25,198 bases of DNA from Bacteriovoracaceae bacterium UBA6261 (GTDB lineage Bacteria; Bdellovibrionota; Bacteriovoracia; Bacteriovoracales; Bacteriovoracaceae). This document shows, in pieces, positions 6,936-14,614 of the stretch (positions within the stretch are counted from its first letter, which is position 1; the number at the start of each line of letters is the position of its first letter). Below the pieces are notes generated by a model. It did not search any database, was not told the origin of the DNA, and was given only the letters and a program-made list of their open reading frames with translations. Both the position numbers and the translations under genes were made by a program. Location of the stretch: the NCBI GenBank assembly GCA_002440825.1, contig DJVH01000053.1, positions 1 to 25,198 of the forward strand, given 5' to 3'.

Positions 6936-7658
6936 CTATCCTCTGAATTTTTTAAAATCCTTATCTGATGTTGCCGGGATGTCTTTTGATTTTTCCTCAA
7001 CAACTTTATCTTCTAATTTCTGCTCTCTTTCGCGGGCCACTCGCTCATCGCGAAGTTTTTGCTTTTCGGCCGAAAGTGGACGGGTGTATTCCTTTTTTTC
7101 GTAATCCACTTTATCTGTATCAAAAAACTTAGGACGCTTGCCGCCCTGGAGTCTCTTTGCAGCACCGGCCTCAGTCTTGTCTTTTTCCCAGTGCTTTTTC
7201 CAATCGTCGTTTTTTTGCTTTTGAGAACGGTCGTGTTCATCGCGCTCTTTTAATTTTTCTTCGCGGATCTTTTGAACATCGGCCTCTTTTCTCACGACCG
7301 GTTTTTTCTTTGCTTTGGAAAAACTGGCCGTTTTGCTTTTCAGTTTATCTTCATCGCTTGCTTTATCGTGCTTGCTGATATCGATAGTAATATCACCACC
7401 GGTCACACAAGTCTGACAAGCTAGTCTTTCTTTTGTGATGTGAAAAACGTTGCCGAGAAGTTTCAGTTCATTAAAGGGAGGAGGTGTCAGGTTATCCTCA
7501 CCAGAAACAATTTTAATGATGCAATCTGAGCATGTTGCGTGTCCGCCGCAGCTCGACTTCACATAAATATTTTGTTCGCGCAGAGCTGTCAGAAGATTTT
7601 TTCCTTCTTCCACTTCAACGACTTCGCCCGAAGGTCTTAGGGTCACCTTGTATTTCAT
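6936..7658 (-). CDS. [2Fe-2S] ferredoxin with long charged C-terminal tail
   Basis: The protein has 240 residues. Residues 1-97 form a plant-type 2Fe-2S ferredoxin domain: Cys37-x5-Cys43-x2-Cys46 (SSCGGHATCSDC) and Cys81 (LACQTC), with a further Cys84. It is likely a cytosolic one-electron carrier. Residues 98-240 are almost entirely Lys, Arg, Glu, Asp and Gln, with no hydrophobic core, and are probably disordered or a single charged helix. This tail is absent from ordinary ferredoxins of about 100 residues. AGGAAAG lies 4-5 nt before the ATG at 7658. The gene sits in the pnp-dut operon, 33 bp after the PHA-like gene and 9 bp before the hydrolase. The partner is unknown; the charged tail might tether it to RNA, ribosomes or another protein (inference). 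Confidence 0.85.
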   Translation of the reverse strand: MKYKVTLRPSGEVVEVEEGKNLLTALREQNIYVKSSCGGHATCSDCIIKIVSGEDNLTPPPFNELKLLGNVFHITKERLACQTCVTGGDITIDISKHDKASDEDKLKSKTASFSKAKKKPVVRKEADVQKIREEKLKERDEHDRSQKQKNDDWKKHWEKDKTEAGAAKRLQGGKRPKFFDTDKVDYEKKEYTRPLSAEKQKLRDERVAREREQKLEDKVVEEKSKDIPATSDKDFKKFRG

Positions 7659-7691
7659 TGCTTTCCTGTATGCGTTCTATAATTTTTAAAG

Positions 7692-7976
7692 TTAAAGATT
7701 CTTTTTGATCTGGCCTTCCAGTTTCTCTAAAATTTTTCCTTTTAAAGGTTTTAGAAGAAACGAAAGATCCAGATCGAGATCACAGTGATCATGTAAAAAA
7801 CAAAGCTGCAGAGTAAAGCCCGTCCCTTTGGCCGTTACTTTTTTTGCAGCATCATCGTACGTTAAGTCAGCTTTCACCTGAAATTTTTCAATATACTCAG
7901 GAGTAATAAGCGCTCGCGCCTTTTTATAGGCATCGTCAGCGTTCGTCACTTGATGGTAATTAATTTTAACTCCCAC
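7692..7976 (-). CDS. Polyhydroxyalkanoic acid system (PHA_gran_rgn)-like small protein
   Basis: The protein has about 94 residues and resembles the family annotated as putative polyhydroxyalkanoic acid system proteins (PF09650, from memory). It begins VKINYHQVTNADDAYKKA, continues TYDDAAKKVTAKGTGFTL and DLDLDLSFLLKPLKG, and ends in a helix (KILEKLEGQIKKNL). The family is linked to PHA granules in some bacteria, but many members sit in genomes without PHA synthesis and may be general ligand-binding proteins. No PHA gene is in this window. The GTG at 7976 is the likely start because AGGAGG (7988-7983) lies 6 nt upstream. A TTG at 7982 abuts that site with no spacing. The ribosome site overlaps the dut stop, implying coupling. 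Confidence 0.68.
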   Translation of the reverse strand: MGVKINYHQVTNADDAYKKARALITPEYIEKFQVKADLTYDDAAKKVTAKGTGFTLQLCFLHDHCDLDLDLSFLLKPLKGKILEKLEGQIKKNL

Positions 7977-7987
7977 TTTCAACCTCC

Positions 7988-8452
7988 TTAAGATCTGCCA
8001 GTTGAACCGAACCCACCAGCTCCGCGGGCCGTTTCAGAAAGATCAGATTCTGCCACAACATAATGGGCCTGAGTCACAGGTGCCAGTACTAACTGCGCTA
8101 CACGATCGCCGTGACTGATCACTTCTTCTTTCGTCCCAAGATTGCCAAGGATCACTTTTACTTCTCCACGATAATCTGAATCGATTGTCCCTGGAGAATT
8201 TAGAACCATAAGTCCTGTTTTAAAAGAGAGTCCTGAACGTGGTCTTACTTGAACTTCATAACCATGAGGTATTTCCATTGCAAGCCCTGTGGGAACTAAA
8301 ACGCGTTCACCCGGTTTAATCACAAGTTTTTCACCTGTGCCAAGGCTCGCGCGAACATCAGCTCCGGCCGCACCGGTCGTTTCATAGGCAGGAAGAGGAA
8401 AGCTCCCGTCGTAGTGCGGGAGCTTTTGAACTTTTACTTGAACTTGATTCAC
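7988..8452 (-). CDS. dut: Deoxyuridine 5'-triphosphate nucleotidohydrolase (dUTPase)
   Basis: The protein has 154 residues, the normal length for the trimeric dUTPase that splits dUTP into dUMP and pyrophosphate. All motifs are present: GAAGADVRA (motif 1, Asp32), RPRSGLSFKTG (motif 2, 70-80), GTIDSDYRGEV (motif 3, 88-98), GDRVAQLVL (motif 4) and RGAGGFGSTGR (motif 5, with the Phe that stacks on uracil). The start is a GTG 3 bp after the pnp stop, with AAGGAAAA inside the pnp end as ribosome site, so translation is coupled to pnp. A perfect 10-bp inverted repeat lies in codons 9-18. The enzyme is cytosolic and keeps uracil out of DNA. Confidence 0.96.
   Translation of the reverse strand: MNQVQVKVQKLPHYDGSFPLPAYETTGAAGADVRASLGTGEKLVIKPGERVLVPTGLAMEIPHGYEVQVRPRSGLSFKTGLMVLNSPGTIDSDYRGEVKVILGNLGTKEEVISHGDRVAQLVLAPVTQAHYVVAESDLSETARGAGGFGSTGRS
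8399..8426 (-). promoter_or_regulatory. 10-bp hairpin in the dut coding start
   Basis: On the minus strand the arms AAAGCTCCCG (8426-8417) and CGGGAGCTTT (8408-8399) pair perfectly around an 8-nt loop. It lies just after the pnp-dut junction, in codons 9-18, and ends in a short T-run. It may act as an attenuator, an mRNA processing site, or only as coding sequence. Confidence 0.4.
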
Positions 8453-8455
8453 GTA

Positions 8456-10579
8456 TTATTTTCCTTCTTTCTTCTTGATAGGAGCAACAGCTTTTGCTGA
8501 AAGCTTAATTCTTCCCATCTTGTCGATTTCAAGAACCTTAACTTGAATTGATTCACCTTCAGTTAAATAATCTGCAACGTTTTGAACGCGGTCATCAGAA
8601 AGTTCTGAAACGTGAACCAGACCAGAGATACCAGCGAACTCAACGAACGCTCCGTATTCTTTAATAGAGTCTACGCGTGCAGTGAAGATTGAACCGATAG
8701 CAGGTCCATTGATTTGTAGATCAATAGCAGTTGTACAGTTTTTAAGAACGTCCAGATCAGTTCCCAGAACTTTAACAAGACCTTCTTCAGTGATTTCGAT
8801 TGTGACTTTGTAATCTTCCTGAAGCTTCTTGATATTTTTTCCACCAGGGCCGATAAGAGCGCCGATTTTATCTGTTGGAATCTGAACTGTAAGGATCGTT
8901 GGAACACCTGGCTTGAATCCTTCTCTTGAAGTTTTCAATGTTTTTTCCATTTCACCAAGAATGTGCATTCTTCCTTTGTAAGCTTGTCCGATAGCATCTT
9001 CGATAATTTGTGGAGTCAGACCTGTGATCTTGATATCCATTTGGATAGCAGTCACACCATCTTTTGTTCCCGCGACTTTAAAGTCGAGGTCACCAAGATG
9101 ATCTTCATCGCCAAGGATGTCAGTCAGAACTTTGTAGTTAGCGCCGTCAGTGATGAGTCCCATAGCAATACCTGCAACAGGTGCCTGAATCGGAATACCA
9201 GCGTCCATAAGAGCGAGTGAACCTGAACATACAGATCCCATTGAAGAAGATCCGTTTGATTCAAGAACTTCACACACAACGCGTGTAGTGTAAGCGAAAT
9301 CTTTTGGCATAACTGCTTTAAGAGCGCGCTCAGCAAGGTTACCGTGACCAAGTTCACGTCTACCAGCTCCTCTTGATCCTTTTGCTTCTGCAACAGAGAA
9401 TCCAGGGAAGTTGTAGTGAAGGTAAAATTTATCGTATGTCAGACCAGAAATACGGTCGTGCATCTGATCCCCTGTTGATCCACCAACAGTAACTGTCGCC
9501 ATAACTTGTGTTTCACCACGAGTGAAAAGCGCTGAACCGTGTGGAGCTTCAAGAATAGAAACTTCTGTTTCGATCTGACGAACCTGATCTAGTTTTCTTC
9601 CGGCAATACGCTTGCCTTCATTCAGGATGTCCGCTCTCATCATGTCGTACATTAGATTGTCGACAGCTTTGTAAGCTTCTTTCGAAGCGCCTTTATCATC
9701 TTTCAATCCAAACGCAGCTGGATCAGCTTTAATCGCTTCGGCCACTTGTTTTGTAATTTGTCTGACAGCTTCTGCTCTTTCTAGTTTTGGAGAAATTGAA
9801 AGTGCTGCTCGGGCTGCTGCTGAAAAGTCTTTTTGAACTTTTGCAGACAATGTTGAATTTGATTCAGCAGAAACGTACTGACGTTTCGGCTTGCCGACTT
9901 CTTTCTGCATTTTTGCGACAACGTCACAGTATTCTTTAATCGCAGTGTGACCGAATGTGATCGCTGCAAGAACGTCTTTTTCAGGAACGATTTGCGCTTC
10001 ACCTTCAACCATCAGGATCGCTTCTTTAGAAGCAGCAATCGCGATTTCCATATCTGATTTTGCCCAGTCAGCATGATCTGGGTTCAGAACGAATTTCCCG
10101 TCGATGCGAGCTACTTTTGCTGAACCGATTGGTGCTGTGAATGGAATGTCTGAGATAGCGATAGCAGCTGAAGCTCCAAGACCAGCAAGGACTTCAGGAT
10201 CGCCTTTTTCATTGTATGAAAGAACGTTACATGTAACGACTGTGTCGAACATATAATCGCCCGGGAACATTGGACGAAGGGGTCTGTCGATCAGACGACA
10301 AGCTAAAATTTCAGCAGTCGACGGACGGTTTTCTCTTTTCATGAAACCGCCGAGGAATTTTCCTGCTGAGTAGAATTTTTCCTGGTACTCAACTAGTAAC
10401 GGGAAAAAATCCTGACCGTCTTTAAGTTCTTTTGCAGAACAGACAGCAACCAGAACCTGAGTGCCGTTACAGCTGACGAGAACTGCTCCGTCTGCTTGCT
10501 TGGCAAGGCGACCAGTTTCGATAGTGACTTCTTTGCCACCGTAGTTAAGTGAATACGTTTTTTTGTTGTTCAATCCCAT
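8456..10579 (-). CDS. pnp: Polyribonucleotide nucleotidyltransferase (PNPase)
   Basis: The protein has 707 residues, full length for PNPase, the trimeric phosphorolytic 3'-5' exoribonuclease of the RNA degradosome. Domain order: RNase PH 1 (about 10-145, with GGFMKRENRPSTAEILACRLIDRPLRP split over 77-103), the helical linker (about 240-320), RNase PH 2 (about 325-545, with DILGDEDHLGDLDF at 487-500 carrying the catalytic Asp residues), KH (560-620, IGPGGKNIKKL with the GxxG loop) and S1 (627-695, YGAFVEFAGISGLVHVSEL). The ATG at 10579 has GGAG 6-7 nt upstream. That site can pair with CTCCAT 15 nt further upstream, which fits the known habit of PNPase genes to control their own translation. 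It is the first gene of an operon with dut. Confidence 0.98.
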   Translation of the reverse strand: MGLNNKKTYSLNYGGKEVTIETGRLAKQADGAVLVSCNGTQVLVAVCSAKELKDGQDFFPLLVEYQEKFYSAGKFLGGFMKRENRPSTAEILACRLIDRPLRPMFPGDYMFDTVVTCNVLSYNEKGDPEVLAGLGASAAIAISDIPFTAPIGSAKVARIDGKFVLNPDHADWAKSDMEIAIAASKEAILMVEGEAQIVPEKDVLAAITFGHTAIKEYCDVVAKMQKEVGKPKRQYVSAESNSTLSAKVQKDFSAAARAALSISPKLERAEAVRQITKQVAEAIKADPAAFGLKDDKGASKEAYKAVDNLMYDMMRADILNEGKRIAGRKLDQVRQIETEVSILEAPHGSALFTRGETQVMATVTVGGSTGDQMHDRISGLTYDKFYLHYNFPGFSVAEAKGSRGAGRRELGHGNLAERALKAVMPKDFAYTTRVVCEVLESNGSSSMGSVCSGSLALMDAGIPIQAPVAGIAMGLITDGANYKVLTDILGDEDHLGDLDFKVAGTKDGVTAIQMDIKITGLTPQIIEDAIGQAYKGRMHILGEMEKTLKTSREGFKPGVPTILTVQIPTDKIGALIGPGGKNIKKLQEDYKVTIEITEEGLVKVLGTDLDVLKNCTTAIDLQINGPAIGSIFTARVDSIKEYGAFVEFAGISGLVHVSELSDDRVQNVADYLTEGESIQVKVLEIDKMGRIKLSAKAVAPIKKKEGK

Positions 10580-10584
10580 TTTAT

Positions 10585-10611
10585 CTCCATGGATAAGTTA
10601 AAAAAATGGAG
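10585..10611 (-). promoter_or_regulatory. Leader hairpin hiding the pnp ribosome-binding site
   Basis: On the minus strand CTCCAT (10611-10606), a 15-nt loop and ATGGAG (10590-10585) form a 6-bp stem. The GGAG in the second arm is the pnp Shine-Dalgarno, so the stem would block initiation when folded. The U-rich loop (six or seven T) could bind an RNA protein. Confidence 0.45.
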
Positions 10612-10764
10612 GACATGTCGGGGATTGAAACTGGATTTAAAAGATAGTTCAAAAAAGTGATTTCGTTCAATCAAAACACTTCTTTCAAATATCCCTCAAA
10701 TTCCGAAGCCTCTTTCTCCTTGTGTCTTCCTATGAATAAATTTTAGTACTTCAGAGCTAAAAAC

Positions 10765-10792
10765 GAAAACAAAAAAGGGACCCGAAGGTCCC
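10765..10792 (-). terminator. Intrinsic terminator of rpsO
   Basis: On the minus strand GGGACC-TTCG-GGTCCC (10792-10777) is followed by TTTTTTGTTTTCG. It is a 6-bp G/C-rich stem with a very stable UUCG tetraloop and a T-tract, 18 bp after the rpsO stop. It separates rpsO from pnp; some readthrough is possible. Confidence 0.88.
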
Positions 10793-10810
10793 CATTTTGG
10801 TAAGTTTTTT

Positions 10811-11089
10811 TTACTTTCTTAGTCCAAGCTTTTTAATCAGCGCCTGGTATTTAGTTTCATCAGTTTTTGCAAGATAAGAAAGAAGTCTCTTTCTTTGACC
10901 GATAAGCTTTAGAAGACCTCTGTTACCAGAGTAGTCATGCTTGTGGTTTGCAAAGTGTGGTGCAAGGTTGTTGATGCGTGCTGTGATAAGAGCTACCTGA
11001 ACAGCTGAACAACCACTGTCTTTTTCTGATGAACCAAATTCTTTTCCGAATTCAGCTGTGATTTTTTTTGATTCTGCAGATGTAATCAT
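10811..11089 (-). CDS. rpsO: 30S ribosomal protein S15
   Basis: The protein has 92 residues (E. coli S15 has 89). Family blocks are clear: TARINNLAPHFANHKHDYSGNRGLLKLIGQRKRLLSYLAKTDETKYQALIKKLGLRK spans the four-helix core that binds the 16S rRNA central domain. The ATG at 11089 has GAGGAG about 5 nt upstream. A strong terminator follows the stop. The order rpsO then pnp is conserved in many bacteria. In E. coli S15 represses its own mRNA; the 78-bp leader here shows no structure I can defend. The sigma factor gene ends 78 bp upstream on the same strand. Confidence 0.98.
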   Translation of the reverse strand: MITSAESKKITAEFGKEFGSSEKDSGCSAVQVALITARINNLAPHFANHKHDYSGNRGLLKLIGQRKRLLSYLAKTDETKYQALIKKLGLRK

Positions 11090-11167
11090 TTTGTCTCCTC
11101 GCCAGTGTCCCAGTAAAAATTCAAAATTTAAACCGAGGCATAGGTGTTTAATAATAGTTTTGATGTT

Positions 11168-12169
11168 TTAGCGGATAAACTCCGACATGTAAACCTTTAA
11201 GTTGTTGATGAGTCTTTCTTCAATCTGACGAATGCGTTCGCGGGAAACCCCATATTGATCTGCAATACTTTGAAGCGACGCAGGAACTTCCGACAGAAGC
11301 CTTTTTTCGAAAATCTCCCGGTCGCGCACTTTGAGACCTTCCAGGAAACTCTTCAAGTGATCTTTTAAAATTTCCACACCTTGCAAATCAGACAGGCGTT
11401 CATCAATAGGGAGTTCATCCTGGTTAGTGAGAATGTCGCCAAGACTTGGACCGTCGTCATCAAGGCGGGCCTCAATGGAAAGCTCTCCCGAGCCAGCGCC
11501 TAAACGTTTATCCATGACCGCCACGGCCTTTTCAGAAACGCCCAGATTTTCTCCAATAAGTTTATTGTCAGGATTGATTCCCATGCCGATCAATCGCTCT
11601 TTTTCTTTTAAGAGATTAAAGAAAAGCTTTTTTTGTTCGTTAGTCGTCCCGATTTTCACCAGGCGGAAATTATCCAGAATGAATTTTAAAATATAGGAAC
11701 GAATCCACCAGCTGGCATAATAAGAAAGCTTTGCTCCCTTGGTGGCATCGTATTTGGAGACTGCTTTCATCAATCCAATATTGCCTTCCTGAATCAGATC
11801 CATGACATTTTGCCAGGCCGAACGATACTCCAGAGCAATTTTCACCACCAGGCGAAGATTGGCGAGTACCAATTTCTTAGCGACCTCAATATCACCTGTT
11901 TCATGCAGTTCTTTTAAGAGTGAATCTTCTTCTTCCAAAGTCAGAAGTTTGTAGCGGCTGATCTCTTTTACATATTGAGCAAGCGGATCTGTCGTGCCGG
12001 TCGTTGCAGGCACGGATTTGCTTTTAAGAGCGGGATGATGAATGACATGATCAACAACATCCAGATCATGCTGTAATTTCGGACTGTGATCGCCGGGACC
12101 GATGACCGCCGGCAGGACAATGTCCGCTTCATTCTTTGTTGGGTTTTTTGATGAAGATTTTTTTGGCAT
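11168..12169 (-). CDS. rpoH: RpoH-type alternative sigma factor
   Basis: The 333-residue protein is a sigma-70 family member of the RpoH (sigma-32) group. Region 1.2 is DPLAQYVKEISRYKLLT (61-77). Region 2 is at 95-175, with NLRLVVKIALEY, DLIQEGNIGLMKAVSKYD and LSYYASWWIRSYILKFILDNFRLVKIG (2.3/2.4; split here for length). The RpoH box QKKLFFNLL is at 179-187. Region 4 (about 265-330) ends SLQSIADQYGVSRERIRQIEERL, the -35 recognition helix-turn-helix. Region 1.1 is absent, and a 60-residue low-complexity N-terminal extension replaces the short RpoH N-terminus. The ribosome site before ATG 12169 is poor. Heat-shock or envelope-stress control is the likely role, but deltaproteobacterial relatives use RpoH-like factors for other programmes too, so the symbol names the group. 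Confidence 0.85.
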   Translation of the reverse strand: MPKKSSSKNPTKNEADIVLPAVIGPGDHSPKLQHDLDVVDHVIHHPALKSKSVPATTGTTDPLAQYVKEISRYKLLTLEEEDSLLKELHETGDIEVAKKLVLANLRLVVKIALEYRSAWQNVMDLIQEGNIGLMKAVSKYDATKGAKLSYYASWWIRSYILKFILDNFRLVKIGTTNEQKKLFFNLLKEKERLIGMGINPDNKLIGENLGVSEKAVAVMDKRLGAGSGELSIEARLDDDGPSLGDILTNQDELPIDERLSDLQGVEILKDHLKSFLEGLKVRDREIFEKRLLSEVPASLQSIADQYGVSRERIRQIEERLINNLKVYMSEFIR

Positions 12170-12264
12170 GACAGGAATTCTAGCCTAATTGGGAATCCTT
12201 GTCTTGCATGTTCTCGTAAGTTCGCTCTTCCTCCTAAATCAACACGTTTTTCTTAATAGTAAAA

Positions 12265-12276
12265 ACAAGTACTTGT
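12265..12276. promoter_or_regulatory. 12-bp perfect palindrome upstream of the prepilin gene
   Basis: ACAAGTACTTGT is a perfect dyad in the 180-bp gap between the divergent sigma factor and prepilin genes. It overlaps the -35 of the candidate prepilin promoter, a usual place for a repressor. The rest of the gap is very AT-rich with no gene. Confidence 0.4.
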
Positions 12277-12302
12277 AAATAATGCTGATTAAAGCTTAAA
12301 AT
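12273..12302 (+). promoter_or_regulatory. Candidate prepilin promoter
   Basis: TTGTAA (12273-12278), an 18-bp spacer and TAAAAT (12297-12302, 5 of 6). The ATG is 47 bp further on, giving a short leader with TAAGGA as ribosome site. Confidence 0.45.
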
Positions 12303-12349
12303 AATTTAAATTCTTTAAAATATAAAGATTTTAAAATAAGGATGCCGCA

Positions 12350-12916
12350 ATGAAATTTTTTATGACACACAAAACTCTTCACTCCCAGCTTGGCTTTACT
12401 CTGGTTGAACTCATGGTTGTTGTGGCGATTATCGGGATTCTATCCGCCATTGCTGTTCCCAATTTTAAAAAATACCAGGCCAAATCAAAACAAACAGAAG
12501 CCAAAATCCGCCTGGCCGCTCTCTACAATACAGAAGTTGGTTCAAGTGCAGACTGGGACACCTATGCCACATGTCTGTCGATTATGGGTTATGAAGTTTC
12601 TCCGAGAGGCTACTATGCCGTCGGTTTTTCCAGCGGCTTTAATGCCACCGGAGTCAATACCAGCTACACCGGCTGTACGGCAGGCACATCCATCTCCAGC
12701 GCAGCTGCAAGTACAGATATTGTTTTTCTTCCGACGACACTCTTAGGTGTGGTGAATGCCAACAAACCTTCTGCGGTCACTAATTTACCTACTTCATCGT
12801 CCGTTCAGAATGCGTTCACTGCCGGAGCGGCAGGTTCGATTTCCAGTTCAGTCACTTTAGATCAATGGACAATAACGAATACCAAAACGTTGACCAATTC
12901 AACACCTGGTTACTAG
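12350..12916 (+). CDS. Type IV prepilin / pseudopilin (PilA-like)
   Basis: The 188-residue precursor has a class III signal: a 15-residue leader with Lys and His ending in Gly15, then FTLVELMVVVAIIGILSAIA as the N-methylated hydrophobic helix, with the required Glu at +5 (Glu20). PilD-type peptidase should cut between Gly15 and Phe16. The 173-residue mature part is rich in Ser, Thr, Ala and Gly, with two cysteines (Cys75, Cys109) that may form a disulfide loop. It is a major or minor pilin or a type II secretion pseudopilin; sequence alone does not decide. AAGGAT lies 8 nt before the ATG. It stands alone, convergent with the next gene (12-bp gap). Type IV pili are needed for prey entry in Bdellovibrio, so a predation link is possible (inference). 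Confidence 0.88.
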   Translation: MKFFMTHKTLHSQLGFTLVELMVVVAIIGILSAIAVPNFKKYQAKSKQTEAKIRLAALYNTEVGSSADWDTYATCLSIMGYEVSPRGYYAVGFSSGFNATGVNTSYTGCTAGTSISSAAASTDIVFLPTTLLGVVNANKPSAVTNLPTSSSVQNAFTAGAAGSISSSVTLDQWTITNTKTLTNSTPGY

Positions 12917-12928
12917 AAAATGATAAAA

Positions 12929-14578
12929 CTATTTGGCGCGATTTTGCTGAACGGTTTTCTGGTGGTTGATATATTTCAACGCAAACACACCGTAATTGAG
13001 TTCAATCGGAATAGGCATGAAACCTGGACCGTCCATTTTGAAATTGCGATCGGCCACTGACAACATTTCATCAGTTAATTCCGAGACAATCAATTGCTCA
13101 AGATCGCCTTTCCATGGAGGAATGAGAAATTTATTTCGTGCACTCTGCACATCTGAAGTGATCTGAGCTTTAAAACGTTTCATCAGGCGTTCGCGTTCGG
13201 CCTTATCTCTTGGATCAAGATCTTTTAAAGTCTCGCGGTAATAGCGAAGAAAACTTTTCTGAACATTGACATTAAACACGACGCGGACTTTTCCTAGTCT
13301 CTGGGAAATGCGATCGAACTCTCCAAGATTAACATCGAAAGCGACTTTAAAGCGCGGAGTGAAAATGCTGAAGTATTGATCCCTGTCGACAAGCTCAAGC
13401 GACAAAGGTTCTTCAAAATAAAGTTCTCTCCCCTGTAGCTCTGTCTGGGCCTTTGCCCATTTGTTCCATGTAAAATCGATGCTCGATCGAAGTGTATCCA
13501 TCCCCTGATTGAATTTTTCACCGCGAAGAAGAAAATCCGGGACACCAGTGATCAGCGCAATAAACTGGGAATTGATAAAATTCTCTTCGTCAAACGTCAT
13601 GGATTTCATCATCTTTGCCAGGCGCTCGTCATTTTGATTCGGTTTGTAGTCAATGAGTCGCCAGTCTTCGCAATAAAGTCTGCGAAGATCTTCGGTCAGA
13701 TTTGTGCCACCGACAGAATAATAAATCTTATTGTAAAACGTTTCTGGAATCGTTCTTCTGCAAATCAGATTGTCGCACCAGACTTGAACCGTTTTTTTGT
13801 CTTCTTTAGTAAAGACCGAATTGTCGAGCTCTTTCCATTCGATGCTTCTGTTATCCATTTGACGGAAGAAAAAAGACATCAAGGCAGGATTTTTTAAAAG
13901 CGGAACCATGAGACCCGCATTCGTTGGATTTCCGCCCCAGGAACACACGCTCTGAAATAGCTTAACTGTGTATTTGAATTCCTGCTCTATGGCCGCTTTC
14001 GGGGGAAGATAAGAATCAAGATTGTCAGGGAAAAGCGGATTGCCCTTCACTGAAGGAAGACGAAAAGTATTTTCTTTGTCGAACTTCACCATCAGGTTGT
14101 TCTTCAATTCTTTTTTGGAAATAACTGACAGATTGGCCGAACAGTAATTGCCGACGAGATTGTCGACCAGATTGGAATATTCATCGCGGGTAAACTCCAG
14201 CGCCTTGGCGTACTGGGGAATCGCTCTTGCCGTTATATCGAGTCCAATGTACTGAATCTCGCTGATCAGCGATCTCATCACCTGCACTTTTTCCCATTCA
14301 GTTGCGTAACGAATCGGACGCGTTTCTTTGCAATAGTTATTGAGATTTTTTCCTTCCTCGTAAAAACCGCGATAAAGCGCGAGTTCGCGTTTGAAGGCTT
14401 CGTCTTTTTTTCCCAACGCTTTATCCCTGGAAAAAACGTAGTTCAGTGGATCAGTTTCATTTTCAGAATACGATTCAGAAAAGTTTCCAAGCACAAGGCT
14501 TTCAATCGGCGCCAGCGCCCAGGATGAACGCGAGACAGTCAAGGCCAGTATAAAAATGAAACAAATTCTGTAAATCAT
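12929..14578 (-). CDS. Large exported protein of unknown function
   Basis: I do not recognise this protein of 549 residues. The Sec signal peptide is clear (MIYRICFIFILALTVSRSSWA, then LAPIE). The mature part has no TM segment and no repeat. It holds six cysteines (in NNYCKE, GNYCSA, SVCSWG, VWCDNLICRR and LYCEDW), an even number that suits periplasmic disulfides. The sequence is rich in aromatic and charged residues and looks globular. The ATG at 14578 is used; a TTG at 14584 is equally possible, and neither has a ribosome site. It diverges from another exported protein across only 36 bp and converges with the prepilin. Its role may be in the envelope, by location only. Confidence 0.72.
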   Translation of the reverse strand: MIYRICFIFILALTVSRSSWALAPIESLVLGNFSESYSENETDPLNYVFSRDKALGKKDEAFKRELALYRGFYEEGKNLNNYCKETRPIRYATEWEKVQVMRSLISEIQYIGLDITARAIPQYAKALEFTRDEYSNLVDNLVGNYCSANLSVISKKELKNNLMVKFDKENTFRLPSVKGNPLFPDNLDSYLPPKAAIEQEFKYTVKLFQSVCSWGGNPTNAGLMVPLLKNPALMSFFFRQMDNRSIEWKELDNSVFTKEDKKTVQVWCDNLICRRTIPETFYNKIYYSVGGTNLTEDLRRLYCEDWRLIDYKPNQNDERLAKMMKSMTFDEENFINSQFIALITGVPDFLLRGEKFNQGMDTLRSSIDFTWNKWAKAQTELQGRELYFEEPLSLELVDRDQYFSIFTPRFKVAFDVNLGEFDRISQRLGKVRVVFNVNVQKSFLRYYRETLKDLDPRDKAERERLMKRFKAQITSDVQSARNKFLIPPWKGDLEQLIVSELTDEMLSVADRNFKMDGPGFMPIPIELNYGVFALKYINHQKTVQQNRAK

Positions 14579-14614
14579 ATTCAAGTTATCGGGTCGTTGA
14601 CCGAAAAAATAAAT

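Noticed and set aside
7692..7976. Evidence for a PHA storage pathway
   Set aside because: Only the small PHA-system-like protein is present, with no synthase, phasin or depolymerase nearby, so no pathway claim is made.
14597..14614. TTG start for the TPR-like exported protein
   Set aside because: It would put TEKIN before the signal peptide and has no ribosome site; the ATG at 14615 begins a typical signal sequence.
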